Shown: piece after piece, positions 1 to 8,854 of the stretch | Layout of the letters: each line of letters starts with the position of its first letter | How positions within the stretch are numbered: the stretch's first letter is position 1 | Position numbers and translations under genes: made by a program | Assembly: GCA_035623255.1 (NCBI GenBank) | Contig: DASPTU010000110.1 | Coordinates: forward strand, 12,100 to 76,099 | DNA: 64,000 nucleotides | Reading direction: 5' to 3' | DNA from: JAFAGX01 sp035623255 | GTDB taxonomy: Bacteria; Acidobacteriota; Terriglobia; Terriglobales; Acidobacteriaceae | The notes under the pieces: model-generated | Told to the model about the DNA's origin: nothing | The model's database searches: none | Seen by the model: only the letters and a program-made list of their open reading frames with translations

Positions 1-2
1 TT

Positions 3-1217
3 ATCGGCAACGATCCGACAAACCAGCATCCCCTGCTCGCCTGGCAAATCCGTAATAACGTTCGGTTGCACCGAGCACGGCTTTACGTGATCAATTCAAA
101 ACCAATTAAGTTGCGTCGCCAGGCAACAATGTTCATGCAGACTGCTCCCGGTACAGAGACCGCAGTCGTGAGGTTCCTGGCCGGAAACGATTTGGTCGTA
201 GACGCAATGATTTCCGAGGACCATAGTCGCGACGCCTGGCTGGCTTTGCGCGAAAAACTTCGTGCCGAGCCGAGGCTCGTCATCATCTTTGGGGCGGAGC
301 TCCGCGCCGAGGATATCAGCTCCCTGGCACAGTTCGCTTCCGCCTTAGCGGACACAAAACTAGTCTGTCTTGGCGATTACGCCAACTCACGCGGCGCGGC
401 TGATATGGGTCTATACCCGGATCTCCTCCCGGGCTACCATCGTGTGACCGACGTCGGCAAATTTCATGAAAACTGGGGAGCGGTACCGAGCCAAACCGGC
501 TTGACGTTACCTCAAATGATCGAAGCTGCGAAGGCTGGCAACTTGAAAGCTCTGTATGTAGTCGGAGCAAATCCTGTTGAGCAGTTCGCGATCGATCCGT
601 TCGTCTTTTCTCGTACCTTTGTTGTTGTCCAGGATATGTTTTTGACGGAAACCGCCGAGATCGCTCATGTGGTTTTACCGGCCGCAAACGCCTATGAGAA
701 GTCTGGGACATTTACCAACACCTGTGGCGATCTGCAGCTAGTAAAGAAAGCCGGCGAGGTTACCGGGACCAAATCTGACTTTGAGATGACCGTACGCATT
801 GCGGACGCAATGGGTTTTGACGTGCACAAGCTTGTGCCTTTCGGTCGTGGATCACGTGCCGATATGGGGCAATCGCGTGGCGCACAGTCGGGTGAAGCTG
901 ACCGCCATGCCGTTTGGCTCGAAGCCCACGGCCTTGAGCCAAAGATGGGCCCCTTCGATCCGATGGCGATTCTCGACGAGATCCAGCGGCTGGTGCCCGG
1001 ATACGATGTCTCTCGACTGAATCTATTGGCCGGGAACGATCAGCATACGCGGTTGTCCGAAGCCGGGCCTGGAGCGCTGCAGGATCCCGGCCTGATTGTT
1101 TCGGCCAATGATGATCTGTTCAGCTCCGGCACGTTGGGCCGTTATTCTCGCACTCTGAATTCTGTGATTGAGAATTACCACCAGCAAGCGTCTCCGGAAG
1201 AGGTAGCAGCAGATTGA
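3..1217 (+). CDS. nuoG: NADH-quinone oxidoreductase subunit G, C-terminal part (5' end outside window)
   Basis: The reading frame is open from the first bases of the window, so this is the 3' part (about 404 codons) of a longer gene. It corresponds to the molybdopterin-oxidoreductase-like C-terminal domain of the complex I peripheral-arm subunit that carries Fe-S clusters. Visible motifs are the nucleotide-fold stretch IGNDPTNQHPLLAW at the very start, then VVGANPVEQF, and VVLPAANAYEKSGTFTN, typical of the NuoG/formate dehydrogenase fold. The Fe-S cysteines would lie upstream of the window. A TTG near position 66 is internal and not a start. nuoH follows after 77 bp on the same strand. Assignment rests on motif recognition plus the nuoH-N context. 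Confidence 0.9.
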   Translation: MGNDPTNQHPLLAWQIRNNVRLHRARLYVINSKPIKLRRQATMFMQTAPGTETAVVRFLAGNDLVVDAMISEDHSRDAWLALREKLRAEPRLVIIFGAELRAEDISSLAQFASALADTKLVCLGDYANSRGAADMGLYPDLLPGYHRVTDVGKFHENWGAVPSQTGLTLPQMIEAAKAGNLKALYVVGANPVEQFAIDPFVFSRTFVVVQDMFLTETAEIAHVVLPAANAYEKSGTFTNTCGDLQLVKKAGEVTGTKSDFEMTVRIADAMGFDVHKLVPFGRGSRADMGQSRGAQSGEADRHAVWLEAHGLEPKMGPFDPMAILDEIQRLVPGYDVSRLNLLAGNDQHTRLSEAGPGALQDPGLIVSANDDLFSSGTLGRYSRTLNSVIENYHQQASPEEVAAD

Positions 1218-1294
1218 TATGCAGGTCACTTCGTGCGTCCAAATGGGCAGTCACCGGCACGAATAACTCAGCAGTGCTCTGAAAGCGAGAAGCA

Positions 1295-2329
1295 TTGAGC
1301 GTCACTACATTCATTTTGGTTTCGCTTGTCAAGATTGTTATCGCTATCTTTCTACTGCTCACCGCTGTGGCCTATACCGTGTGGCTGGAACGTAAAGTGG
1401 TGGGCCACATTCAGAACCGCTGGGGCCCCACCCGGGTTGGGCCCTTCGGCCTGCTGCAACCGTTGGCGGATGGACTCAAATTCATCTTCAAAGAGGACCT
1501 GACCCCGCCACACGTCTATAGGCCGCTCTTCATTGCTGCCCCGATGATCGCGCTGATTTTTGCGCTGACATCGATTTCGCTGATCCCCGTCGGGAATTGG
1601 GTCGACGTCGGTGGCATTCGTACTCCGCTGCAGATCACAGATGTCAACATCGGTCTCTTGATCATTCTTGGCATCACTTCGTTGGGAGTTTACGGCGTAG
1701 CTTTGGCGGGCTGGTCGTCTAACAGCAAGTATTCGCTGCTGGGCGGCTTGCGCGCCAGCGCCCAGATGATCAGCTACGAAGTCGCGTTGGGTCTGTCACT
1801 GGTCGGTGTGCTGATTATGGCTGGCAGCTTTAATCTGCGCGAGATTGTGGACGCGCAGAGTGGCACCTATTGGGGCTTTATCCCGCGCTGGAATGTCTTT
1901 CCCCAAATCGTCGCCTTCTTTATTTATTTGACTGCTGCCTATGCGGAGACTAACCGCGTTCCGTTCGATCTACCGGAAGCCGAAACTGAATTGGTTGCCG
2001 GATACCATACCGAGTACAGCGCCATGAAGTTCGCCATGTTTTTTATGGCCGAATACGCCAACATGATCACGGTCGCGTGCCTTGCGTCGCTCCTGTTCTT
2101 CGGAGGTTGGCACGGGCCTCTCTTCGGCCCAACTATCCTGCGGGCAATATTGCCGGTTTTCTGGTTCTGTTTGCGGGTGTTTGTTTTCTTATTTATTTAC
2201 ATCTGGGTGCGTGGCACGTTGCCGCGTTTTCGCTATGACCAGCTGATGGCATTTGGATGGAAATTCTTGCTGCCCTTGGCGATCGCGAATTTGATGGTTA
2301 CGGCATTGATCGTAGCATTGCGGTCATAA
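1295..2329 (+). CDS. nuoH: NADH-quinone oxidoreductase subunit H
   Basis: Membrane subunit of respiratory complex I at the junction with the peripheral arm, where it helps form the quinone site. The protein has 344 residues, normal for the family, with about eight hydrophobic helices. It carries the signatures WLERKVVGHIQNRWGPTRVG near the N-terminus and ETNRVPFDLPEAETELVAGY around residues 215-235, the acidic loop conserved in NuoH. The start is a TTG with only a weak purine-rich stretch (GAAAGCGAGA) upstream. It lies between nuoG and nuoJ. The usual partner nuoI does not follow it. Confidence 0.96.
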   Translation: MSVTTFILVSLVKIVIAIFLLLTAVAYTVWLERKVVGHIQNRWGPTRVGPFGLLQPLADGLKFIFKEDLTPPHVYRPLFIAAPMIALIFALTSISLIPVGNWVDVGGIRTPLQITDVNIGLLIILGITSLGVYGVALAGWSSNSKYSLLGGLRASAQMISYEVALGLSLVGVLIMAGSFNLREIVDAQSGTYWGFIPRWNVFPQIVAFFIYLTAAYAETNRVPFDLPEAETELVAGYHTEYSAMKFAMFFMAEYANMITVACLASLLFFGGWHGPLFGPTILRAILPVFWFCLRVFVFLFIYIWVRGTLPRFRYDQLMAFGWKFLLPLAIANLMVTALIVALRS

Positions 2330-2376
2330 GCAGTATCGGGAGTGAGTTCGGAATTGGAAGGCGCCTCGACTACAGC

Positions 2377-2898
2377 ATGATTCACCTTATTTTATTTTCG
2401 ATGTTCGGTCTGGTTTGTGTGGCTGGCGCGGTCAACCTCCTGGTGCAGCGCCATCCCATCAACAGCGCGCTATCGCTGGTCGTCGTGATGGGATCCCTTG
2501 CGGCGGAATATCTGTTGTTGGGAGCGGAATTCGTGGCCGCCATCCAGGTGATCGTCTACGCGGGAGCGGTGATGGTTCTCTTCATCTTCGTCATCATGCT
2601 TTTGAATGCCGGAGAAGAGGAGCGCACCCGCGGCAGCCGGGTGGCCCTTCTGTTTGGGGTTCCCGGCATGTTGATTGGTAGCACCCTGATCGCCTGGATC
2701 CTGCTGGAACACTCGGGCACCCGCGCGGTTGAGCCGGGGGCGCTTCCCGGGCCTCCGCAAACCATCGGGTGGCTGCTCTTTCATGACTACCTCCTGCCCT
2801 TTGAAATCACTTCAGTGCTGGTCTTGATTGCGATTATGGGTGCGGTCGTTCTAGCTTCGCCCCCGCATTCCGTCCAGCAGAGCAAGAAGGAGGGCTGA
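2377..2898 (+). CDS. nuoJ: NADH-quinone oxidoreductase subunit J
   Basis: Small membrane subunit of complex I, 173 residues from the chosen ATG. The N-terminal helix is followed by RHPINSALSLVVVMGSLAAE and VAAIQVIVYAGAVMVLFIFV, the strongly conserved NuoJ helix with its pi-bulge region. About five TM segments are visible. The frame also opens further upstream inside nuoH, but those 40 residues are not NuoJ-like, so the ATG at 2377 was chosen. A GGAAGG lies about 15 bases upstream. It overlaps nuoK by one base, consistent with translational coupling in the operon. Confidence 0.94.
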   Translation: MIHLILFSMFGLVCVAGAVNLLVQRHPINSALSLVVVMGSLAAEYLLLGAEFVAAIQVIVYAGAVMVLFIFVIMLLNAGEEERTRGSRVALLFGVPGMLIGSTLIAWILLEHSGTRAVEPGALPGPPQTIGWLLFHDYLLPFEITSVLVLIAIMGAVVLASPPHSVQQSKKEG

Positions 2899-3200
2899 TG
2901 GTTCCGCTTTCCTATTACCTCGTGCTCAGCGGAATTCTGTTCGCCTGCGGCGTGGCCGGATTCCTCATCAAGCGCAACATCATCAGTATCTTTCTGTCCA
3001 TCGAACTCATGTTGAACGGGGTAAATCTGTCTTTTGTCGCCTTTGCCGCACAGTGGAAGGCCCTCAGTGGCCAGGTTTTTGTGTTTTTTGTAATGGTCGT
3101 TGCGGCGGCTGAGGCGGCAGTTGGATTGGCAATCATTATCGCCGTGTATCGCACCCGGGAAACTTTGAATGTGGATCAGGTGAATCTGCTGAAGCTATGA
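2898..3200 (+). CDS. nuoK: NADH-quinone oxidoreductase subunit K
   Basis: Antiporter-like small membrane subunit of complex I, exactly the family length (100 residues) with three TM helices. The conserved buried glutamates of the proton path are visible in IFLSIELMLNGVNL (helix 2) and VVAAAEAAVGLAI (helix 3). The start codon overlaps the nuoJ stop, with AAGGAGGG just upstream as ribosome binding site. The stop overlaps the nuoL ATG in an ATGA arrangement. It works with NuoJ, NuoA and the large antiporter-like subunits. Confidence 0.97.
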   Translation: MVPLSYYLVLSGILFACGVAGFLIKRNIISIFLSIELMLNGVNLSFVAFAAQWKALSGQVFVFFVMVVAAAEAAVGLAIIIAVYRTRETLNVDQVNLLKL

Positions 3201-5167
3201 CCGCAAACCTGCATCTTTGGCTGATTCCGGCGCTGCCGCTCATCGGCGCTGCAATCAACGGCCTTTTGGGAAGGCGTTTTCGCCGCTGGCTGGTCTCAGC
3301 CGTCGCTCTGGTTTTCTCGGGCGGCCCGTTCGCCCTGGCGTCATGGGTTGCCTTGCAGTTCCCTCCCTTGGCAACGCCATACCAGGAGGCGCTCACCCCT
3401 TGGATTCGCGCCGCAGGTTTCCGCGCAGATTTCGCTTTCTATCTCGATCAGCTTTCCTTGGTAATGCTGCTGGTCGTCACCGGCGTTGGCTTCCTGATTC
3501 ACATCTATTCTGTCGGGTACATGGCAGAGGAGGGCGGCTTTTATCGTTTCTTTAGCTACCTGAACCTGTTTATGTTCTTCATGCTCACCCTGGTACTCGC
3601 TAACAATTACTTACTGATGTTTGTCGGATGGGAGGGCGTCGGACTGGCGTCGTATCTGTTGATCGGGTTCTGGTTCACCAAGGATTCCGCCGCATCCGCC
3701 GGGAAAAAAGCTTTCATCGTTAATCGCGTCGGCGATTTCGGATTCCTGATCGCGTTATTTCTCCTGATTAAGCACTTCGGGTCTCTGAACTTTTCGCAAG
3801 TGTTCTCCGCCATTTCGCCAATGGGTTCCGAGATCCAGGGCGTTGGCTTGCTCACATCAATTGCGTTGTTGCTCATGCTCGGAGCTTGCGGCAAATCGGC
3901 GCAGATTCCTTTATATGTTTGGCTGCCGGACGCGATGGAAGGTCCAACTCCGGTGTCAGCTCTCATTCATGCTGCCACCATGGTAACCGCAGGCGTTTAC
4001 ATGGTGGCACGCTCCCACGTGATTTTTGACCACGCACCTGGCGCGCTGACGATCGTGGCGATCATTGGCACGCTCACTGCGGTATTCGCAGCCACGATCG
4101 GAATTGCGCAAACCGATATTAAAAAGGTGCTCGCGTACTCCACTATCTCGCAGCTCGGATATATGTTCATGGCGTGCGGCGTGGCGGCATATTCGGCCGG
4201 AATCTTCCACTTAATGACGCACGCCTTCTTTAAAGGCCTCTTGTTCCTGGCCGCTGGCTCTGTCATTCACGCCATCGGCGGGGAGCAAGACATGCGGAAA
4301 ATGGGCGGTCTGCGCACAAAAATCCCCTGGACTTTCTGGACGATGACCGCCGCGACCCTTGCTATCGCTGGGATTCCGCCGTTCGCCGGTTTCTTCAGCA
4401 AAGACGAAATTCTCTGGCAGGCATATTCCAGCCCATATGGAAGCTGGGTTTACTGGCTGATTGGCGTAATTACCGCATTCATCACATCGTTCTACATGTT
4501 TCGGTTGTGGTTTCTTACTTTCTTTGGTGAGTATCGCGGCGCAGAAGAGCACGAGCATACCGAACATGCTGGTGGACATGCCGGAATTCACGAAAGCCCT
4601 AAAGTGATGCTGGTTCCACTGGTGATCCTGGCGATCCTATCGGTAATCGGGGGATGGATCGGTTATCACAACACCTTTCAAAACTTCCTCTCCCCCGTTT
4701 TTCACGCTGGAATCACTGCTGCGACCCTCGAGGCGGCAACAGCAAGTGCAACCCAACCGCATCCGCAGGCGGGCGCCACCGAAAGTTTGCTGATGGGAAC
4801 TTCTATTGCGGCTGCGTTGGCTGGATTCTTGCTGGCCTGGTTCCTCTATCATCGCCGTCCCGATCTCCCTGCGAAAATTGCGCATGCCCTTGACGGTCTT
4901 TACCAGGCTGTACTCGACAAATATTACGTCGACGAACTCTACGCAATTCTTTTCGTTAACCCGCTGATTAATGGCTCTCGGCTGTTGTGGCACGGCATTG
5001 ATCAAAACGTGATCGACGCGACCGTTGACAATGCCGCCGAAGGCGCGCGGGAAGTATCGGACACGGTGCGTCACATGCAGTCCGGCAATATCAGGTCATA
5101 CGCTGGGTGGGTCGCAGCGGGTGCGGCGGTCGTTATTGTGTACATGGTTTGGCTAGGAGTCCGATGA
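3197..5167 (+). CDS. nuoL: NADH-quinone oxidoreductase subunit L
   Basis: Distal proton-pumping subunit of complex I, 656 residues, with about 16 predicted TM helices including the C-terminal lateral helix region. Diagnostic motifs are MFVGWEGVGLASYLLIGFWF (key glutamate), GKKAFIVNRVGD, and WLPDAMEGPTPVSALIHAAT followed by MVTAGVYMVARS, the discontinuous helix and lysine network of antiporter-like subunits. A His-rich loop (EEHEHTEHAGGHAG, about residues 452-465) is a local peculiarity. It starts inside the nuoK stop and overlaps nuoM by 4 bases, so nuoK-L-M-N appear translationally coupled. Confidence 0.97.
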   Translation: MTANLHLWLIPALPLIGAAINGLLGRRFRRWLVSAVALVFSGGPFALASWVALQFPPLATPYQEALTPWIRAAGFRADFAFYLDQLSLVMLLVVTGVGFLIHIYSVGYMAEEGGFYRFFSYLNLFMFFMLTLVLANNYLLMFVGWEGVGLASYLLIGFWFTKDSAASAGKKAFIVNRVGDFGFLIALFLLIKHFGSLNFSQVFSAISPMGSEIQGVGLLTSIALLLMLGACGKSAQIPLYVWLPDAMEGPTPVSALIHAATMVTAGVYMVARSHVIFDHAPGALTIVAIIGTLTAVFAATIGIAQTDIKKVLAYSTISQLGYMFMACGVAAYSAGIFHLMTHAFFKGLLFLAAGSVIHAIGGEQDMRKMGGLRTKIPWTFWTMTAATLAIAGIPPFAGFFSKDEILWQAYSSPYGSWVYWLIGVITAFITSFYMFRLWFLTFFGEYRGAEEHEHTEHAGGHAGIHESPKVMLVPLVILAILSVIGGWIGYHNTFQNFLSPVFHAGITAATLEAATASATQPHPQAGATESLLMGTSIAAALAGFLLAWFLYHRRPDLPAKIAHALDGLYQAVLDKYYVDELYAILFVNPLINGSRLLWHGIDQNVIDATVDNAAEGAREVSDTVRHMQSGNIRSYAGWVAAGAAVVIVYMVWLGVR

Positions 5168-6678
5168 ACACCGGTTTAGACAACTGGATCTTGACGCTGG
5201 TCACGTTCATTCCGCTGGCTGGTGCCCTTCTGCTGATCGTCTTTCCAAGGCGTGATCGGGATATCCGCATTTTTGCACTCGTTGTTTCATTACTTGATTT
5301 CGTCCTTTCGCTGCATCTCCCAGTGCACTTGCAGCGAAACCTCGCCGGATTTCAGTTCGAGGTGAACCATCTTTGGGTGAGCAATCCGAACATTCATTAC
5401 CACCTGGGAGTAGACGGGATTTCTGTCTGGTTGGTCGTCCTCACCACATTTTTGACGCCGCTTTGCGTTCTGATCTCGTGGGAGTCGATTCAGAACCGCG
5501 TCAAAGAATTTTTCATTCTCTTGTTGGTCCTCGAAACGGCGCTGATCGGAGTATTCATCTCGCTCGACCTGTTCCAGTTCTATTTCTTTTGGGAAGCAAC
5601 TCTCATCCCGATGGCCTTGCTCATAGGGGTTTATGGCCACGGACGCCGCGTTTACGCCGCTGTCAAGTTCTTTCTGTACACCATAATCGCCTCGATGTTT
5701 ATGTTAGCGGCCATTCTCTGGCTTTACGCCAAGACTGGCACGTTCGACTTTGCTTCCATCCAAACTGCAATCCAGAGCGGTCAGGTAACAGGCTTCGTGG
5801 CCGCTGCGCCCTGGCTCTTCGCAGGATTCTTTGTGGCGTTTGCGGTCAAGGTTCCGTTGTTTCCTCTTCACACCTGGCTGCCTGACGCCCACGTCGAGGC
5901 CCCCACGGCAGGTTCGGTTCTGCTGGCCGGTGTACTGCTGAAAATGGGTACCTACGGCATGCTCCGCTTCAATCTTGGGTTATTTCCCGAGCAATCGCGT
6001 GCCAATGCGTGGTGGATCGTCATCCTCGCCATAATCGGGATCATTTATGGCGCGCTGGTTGCGATGGTTCAGCCCAACATGAAAAAGCTGATCGCTTATT
6101 CCTCGATCAGCCACTTGGGATTTGTGGTCTTGGGTATCTTCAGTTTTACGCAGCTCGGCTTGGACGGCGCAACTTTCGTCATGTTGGCCCACGGCGTTTC
6201 GACCGGCGCTCTCTTCATGTTGGCTGGACTCCTTTTCGAACGCCGTCATACTTATGAAATCTCAGAATTCGGCGGCCTTGCCACCCCCATGCCGATATAT
6301 GCGACGTTTTTTTCCTTTATCGTTCTGTCTTCGCTCGGTTTGCCATTGCTCAACGGTTTTGTGGGCGAATTTCTGGTCCTCAGCGGCGCCTTTCGTGCCC
6401 GCCCGATTTATGGGATCTTGGGCGCCACTGGCGTCATTTGGAGCGCCTGCTACCTCCTGTGGATGTATCAGCGGGTCTTCTTCGGAAAGGTCACTCACAA
6501 CATCAATGCGAATCTCCCGGACCTCAGCCGACGGGAACGCGCAGCTTTGTGGCCTCCCGCCTTGATGGCCTTGCTCATGGGCGTGGCCCCACTGATTTTT
6601 CTGAACGGAATCGACCCGGCTGCTCGCACGGTGTTGGCGCCCTTGACCCAGATGATCAGTAAGGTGATCGTCCGATGA
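5164..6678 (+). CDS. nuoM: NADH-quinone oxidoreductase subunit M
   Basis: Antiporter-like proton-pumping subunit of complex I, 504 residues from the ATG that overlaps the nuoL stop (ATGA). A longer frame starting 57 bases earlier would run into nuoL and was not used. The TM helix containing FYFFWEATLIPMALLIGVYG holds the conserved glutamate. PLHTWLPDAHVEAPTAGSVL and LLAGVLLKMGTYGMLR match the broken helix and essential lysine region. Length and 13-14 TM helices fit the family. Confidence 0.97.
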   Translation: MNTGLDNWILTLVTFIPLAGALLLIVFPRRDRDIRIFALVVSLLDFVLSLHLPVHLQRNLAGFQFEVNHLWVSNPNIHYHLGVDGISVWLVVLTTFLTPLCVLISWESIQNRVKEFFILLLVLETALIGVFISLDLFQFYFFWEATLIPMALLIGVYGHGRRVYAAVKFFLYTIIASMFMLAAILWLYAKTGTFDFASIQTAIQSGQVTGFVAAAPWLFAGFFVAFAVKVPLFPLHTWLPDAHVEAPTAGSVLLAGVLLKMGTYGMLRFNLGLFPEQSRANAWWIVILAIIGIIYGALVAMVQPNMKKLIAYSSISHLGFVVLGIFSFTQLGLDGATFVMLAHGVSTGALFMLAGLLFERRHTYEISEFGGLATPMPIYATFFSFIVLSSLGLPLLNGFVGEFLVLSGAFRARPIYGILGATGVIWSACYLLWMYQRVFFGKVTHNINANLPDLSRRERAALWPPALMALLMGVAPLIFLNGIDPAARTVLAPLTQMISKVIVR

Positions 6679-8132
6679 ATAATGCCGCACAGGTCATTCC
6701 TCAAGCGGTCGACTATATCCGCTTGTTGCCCGAAATTGTGCTCTCGATTTTCGGAATGGTCATCATGCTCGTCGATCCGCTCCTCGATGAGAACCGTAGT
6801 CAGCGACCCTTAGGAGCTATCGCACTCCTAGGCTCAATGGTAGCGCTCGCTGCGACCTTGTTTCAGGCTCAGTATCCGGGGCTTGCCTTCTGGAACATGA
6901 TTCAAGTGGATGCATTCAGCATCTTCTTCCACTTCCTGATTATTGCGGTCACCGCCGTCGTAATTCTGACCTCGTATGAGTACATGGAAGTGCAGGAAAT
7001 TCGCGCAGGCGAGTACTACGGACTGATTCTGTTCGGCGCGGTCGGCATGTGCCTGATGTCCTCCGCCGTCGAACTGGTCCTGGTTTTTATCGCACTGGAG
7101 ATTTCCTCCATCTCCACCTACGTTCTGGCGGGCTTCCGCAGGCGCGCCGCCATCAGCAGCGAGGCTTCAGTGAAGTATTTCCTGCTTGGATCGTTCGCCA
7201 CCGCATTCTTCCTCTATGGTGTGGCAATGATGTTCGGGGCCACCGGCTCGACCAGCATCAAGGACATCGGTAATGTGCTGAGCTCGGGACGGATTCCAAT
7301 CCTGGCGTATGTCGGTATCGCCTTGATGTTTGTGGGGCTGGGATTTAAGGTCGCCGCTGCTCCGTTTCATATCTGGACGCCGGACGTGTACGAGGGTGCA
7401 CCCGCGCCGGTCGTGGGATTCATGTCCACCGCGCCGAAGGCTGCGGTTTTCGCCGTACTGCTCCGGGTCATGTTTGAAGCGCACGCTCCCGGGCGCATCT
7501 GGTTGATTTGGGTCGTCGCTGCGCTTTCCATGACCATCGGAAACCTGGGAGCGCTGGTGCAGCAGAACGTAAAGCGCCTGCTGGCATATTCCTCGATTGC
7601 CCATGCCGGATACTTGCTCGTAGCCATCGCGGCACTGCCGAATAATGGCATTCCAGCCGCGATGTTTTACACTGCATCGTATGCGGCTATGAACGTTGGC
7701 GCTTTCGCCGTTGTAAGTCACATTGGCAGAGCCGGAGAACGGTATGTCAACGTCGATGACTATGCGGGCCTGGGAACCCGCTCTCCGATGTTAGCCGCCA
7801 TTTTGACGATCTTCCTGCTGTCGCTGATCGGAATTCCCATCACTGCCGGATTTTTTGCGAAGTTCTATGTCTTCAGCGCAGCCTTACAGGCCAATCTGGT
7901 GGGTCTGGTGATCATTGGAGTAATCAACAGCGCAGTCGCGGCTTATTACTACCTGCGCCTGATTGTCGTCATGTACATGCGGGATGCGCGGGAGACAATG
8001 CCAATCTCCCCAGTTCCGGCCGGCTTGGGAGCGGCACTAGCCGTCAGCGCAGTAGCAACCATCTACCTGGGCGTCCTACCCGGCCGTGTGCTCGACTATG
8101 CAGCGCGGACGGCTGCAGCGTGGATGCACTGA
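6675..8132 (+). CDS. nuoN: NADH-quinone oxidoreductase subunit N
   Basis: Third antiporter-like membrane subunit of complex I, 485 residues with about 14 TM helices. Conserved elements include FIALEISSISTYVLAGF, the lysine-containing SSEASVKYFLLGSFATAFFL, and PFHIWTPDVYEGAPAPVVGF. Its ATG overlaps the nuoM stop by 4 bases. It is the last gene of the visible nuo operon. The convergent ABC permease gene stops only 8 bases downstream, and no hairpin terminator is visible between them. Confidence 0.97.
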   Translation: MNNAAQVIPQAVDYIRLLPEIVLSIFGMVIMLVDPLLDENRSQRPLGAIALLGSMVALAATLFQAQYPGLAFWNMIQVDAFSIFFHFLIIAVTAVVILTSYEYMEVQEIRAGEYYGLILFGAVGMCLMSSAVELVLVFIALEISSISTYVLAGFRRRAAISSEASVKYFLLGSFATAFFLYGVAMMFGATGSTSIKDIGNVLSSGRIPILAYVGIALMFVGLGFKVAAAPFHIWTPDVYEGAPAPVVGFMSTAPKAAVFAVLLRVMFEAHAPGRIWLIWVVAALSMTIGNLGALVQQNVKRLLAYSSIAHAGYLLVAIAALPNNGIPAAMFYTASYAAMNVGAFAVVSHIGRAGERYVNVDDYAGLGTRSPMLAAILTIFLLSLIGIPITAGFFAKFYVFSAALQANLVGLVIIGVINSAVAAYYYLRLIVVMYMRDARETMPISPVPAGLGAALAVSAVATIYLGVLPGRVLDYAARTAAAWMH

Positions 8133-8140
8133 TCCGCCGC

Positions 8141-8854
8141 CTATTCCACCGATACCGCAATATCCACGTAGGAAAAGATTCTCGCCGCCACCCACCAGAA
8201 CACCAGAGTCTCGCACAGGGCCAGGATGATCGGCAGCCATGGACCAATCACTACCGCCTCAAACGAGGACTTCAACAAGACGGCCACCAGAGCGTAAACC
8301 GGAATCGCCAACCCCCAGTACGAGTTCCCCGAGCTATAGCTGATCAGGGCAGGAAGCCCCATCAAAGCGGCTGTTGCCCCTGCGGCGAAAAATGGATTGA
8401 GAAACGTGGAAAACATCAAGGCCACGGTTCCCGCAAGCATGCACGCTCCCAGGAGGCAAACCATCAGGAACCACACTTCTCGCACCGCAAAACCGGATTG
8501 GCCCAGCGTCCAACTGCCCGTCAGGCCGAGGGTAAAGCAGTAAATCGCGGAAGCAATACTGATTCCCAACACCAGCCCCGAGAGATAGCGCTCGCGCCCC
8601 ACAGCCTTGGATAGAACACCGAGAATGCGTCGTGATCGTCGCTCGTTATAGATGGCGGAACTGCCAAAGAAAACGCTGAATGCCACCACATAGACCGCGA
8701 CTTGCTTGAACACGAAAAGCAGATCTTCCCTTTGCCGCGCCGCCTCGGTGCTCAGTCCCAGAAATGCCAGCAGCAGCACCCATAGCAACATGACCAGGAT
8801 GGGCCAGCGTTGCTCGCGCACGAAGTTGACCGCGATCAGTAATATGGTTTTCAT
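8141..8854 (-). CDS. ABC-2 type transporter permease
   Basis: Integral membrane protein of 237 residues with about six TM helices and no other domain. Hydrophobic spans run from WPILVMLLWVLLLAFLGL near the N-terminus to a final helix near FWWVAARIFSYVDIAV. The basic segment ERRSRRILGVLSKAVGRERY between helices 2 and 3 resembles the coupling loop of ABC-2 permeases of the NosY/YhaP type. Its ATG overlaps the upstream ATPase stop (ATGA), so the two form one export unit. The substrate cannot be deduced. Confidence 0.85.
   Translation of the reverse strand: MKTILLIAVNFVREQRWPILVMLLWVLLLAFLGLSTEAARQREDLLFVFKQVAVYVVAFSVFFGSSAIYNERRSRRILGVLSKAVGRERYLSGLVLGISIASAIYCFTLGLTGSWTLGQSGFAVREVWFLMVCLLGACMLAGTVALMFSTFLNPFFAAGATAALMGLPALISYSSGNSYWGLAIPVYALVAVLLKSSFEAVVIGPWLPIILALCETLVFWWVAARIFSYVDIAVSVE

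Noticed and set aside
2257..2376. N-terminal extension of nuoJ inside nuoH
   Set aside because: The 40 extra residues are out of character for NuoJ and overlap nuoH coding by 73 bases.
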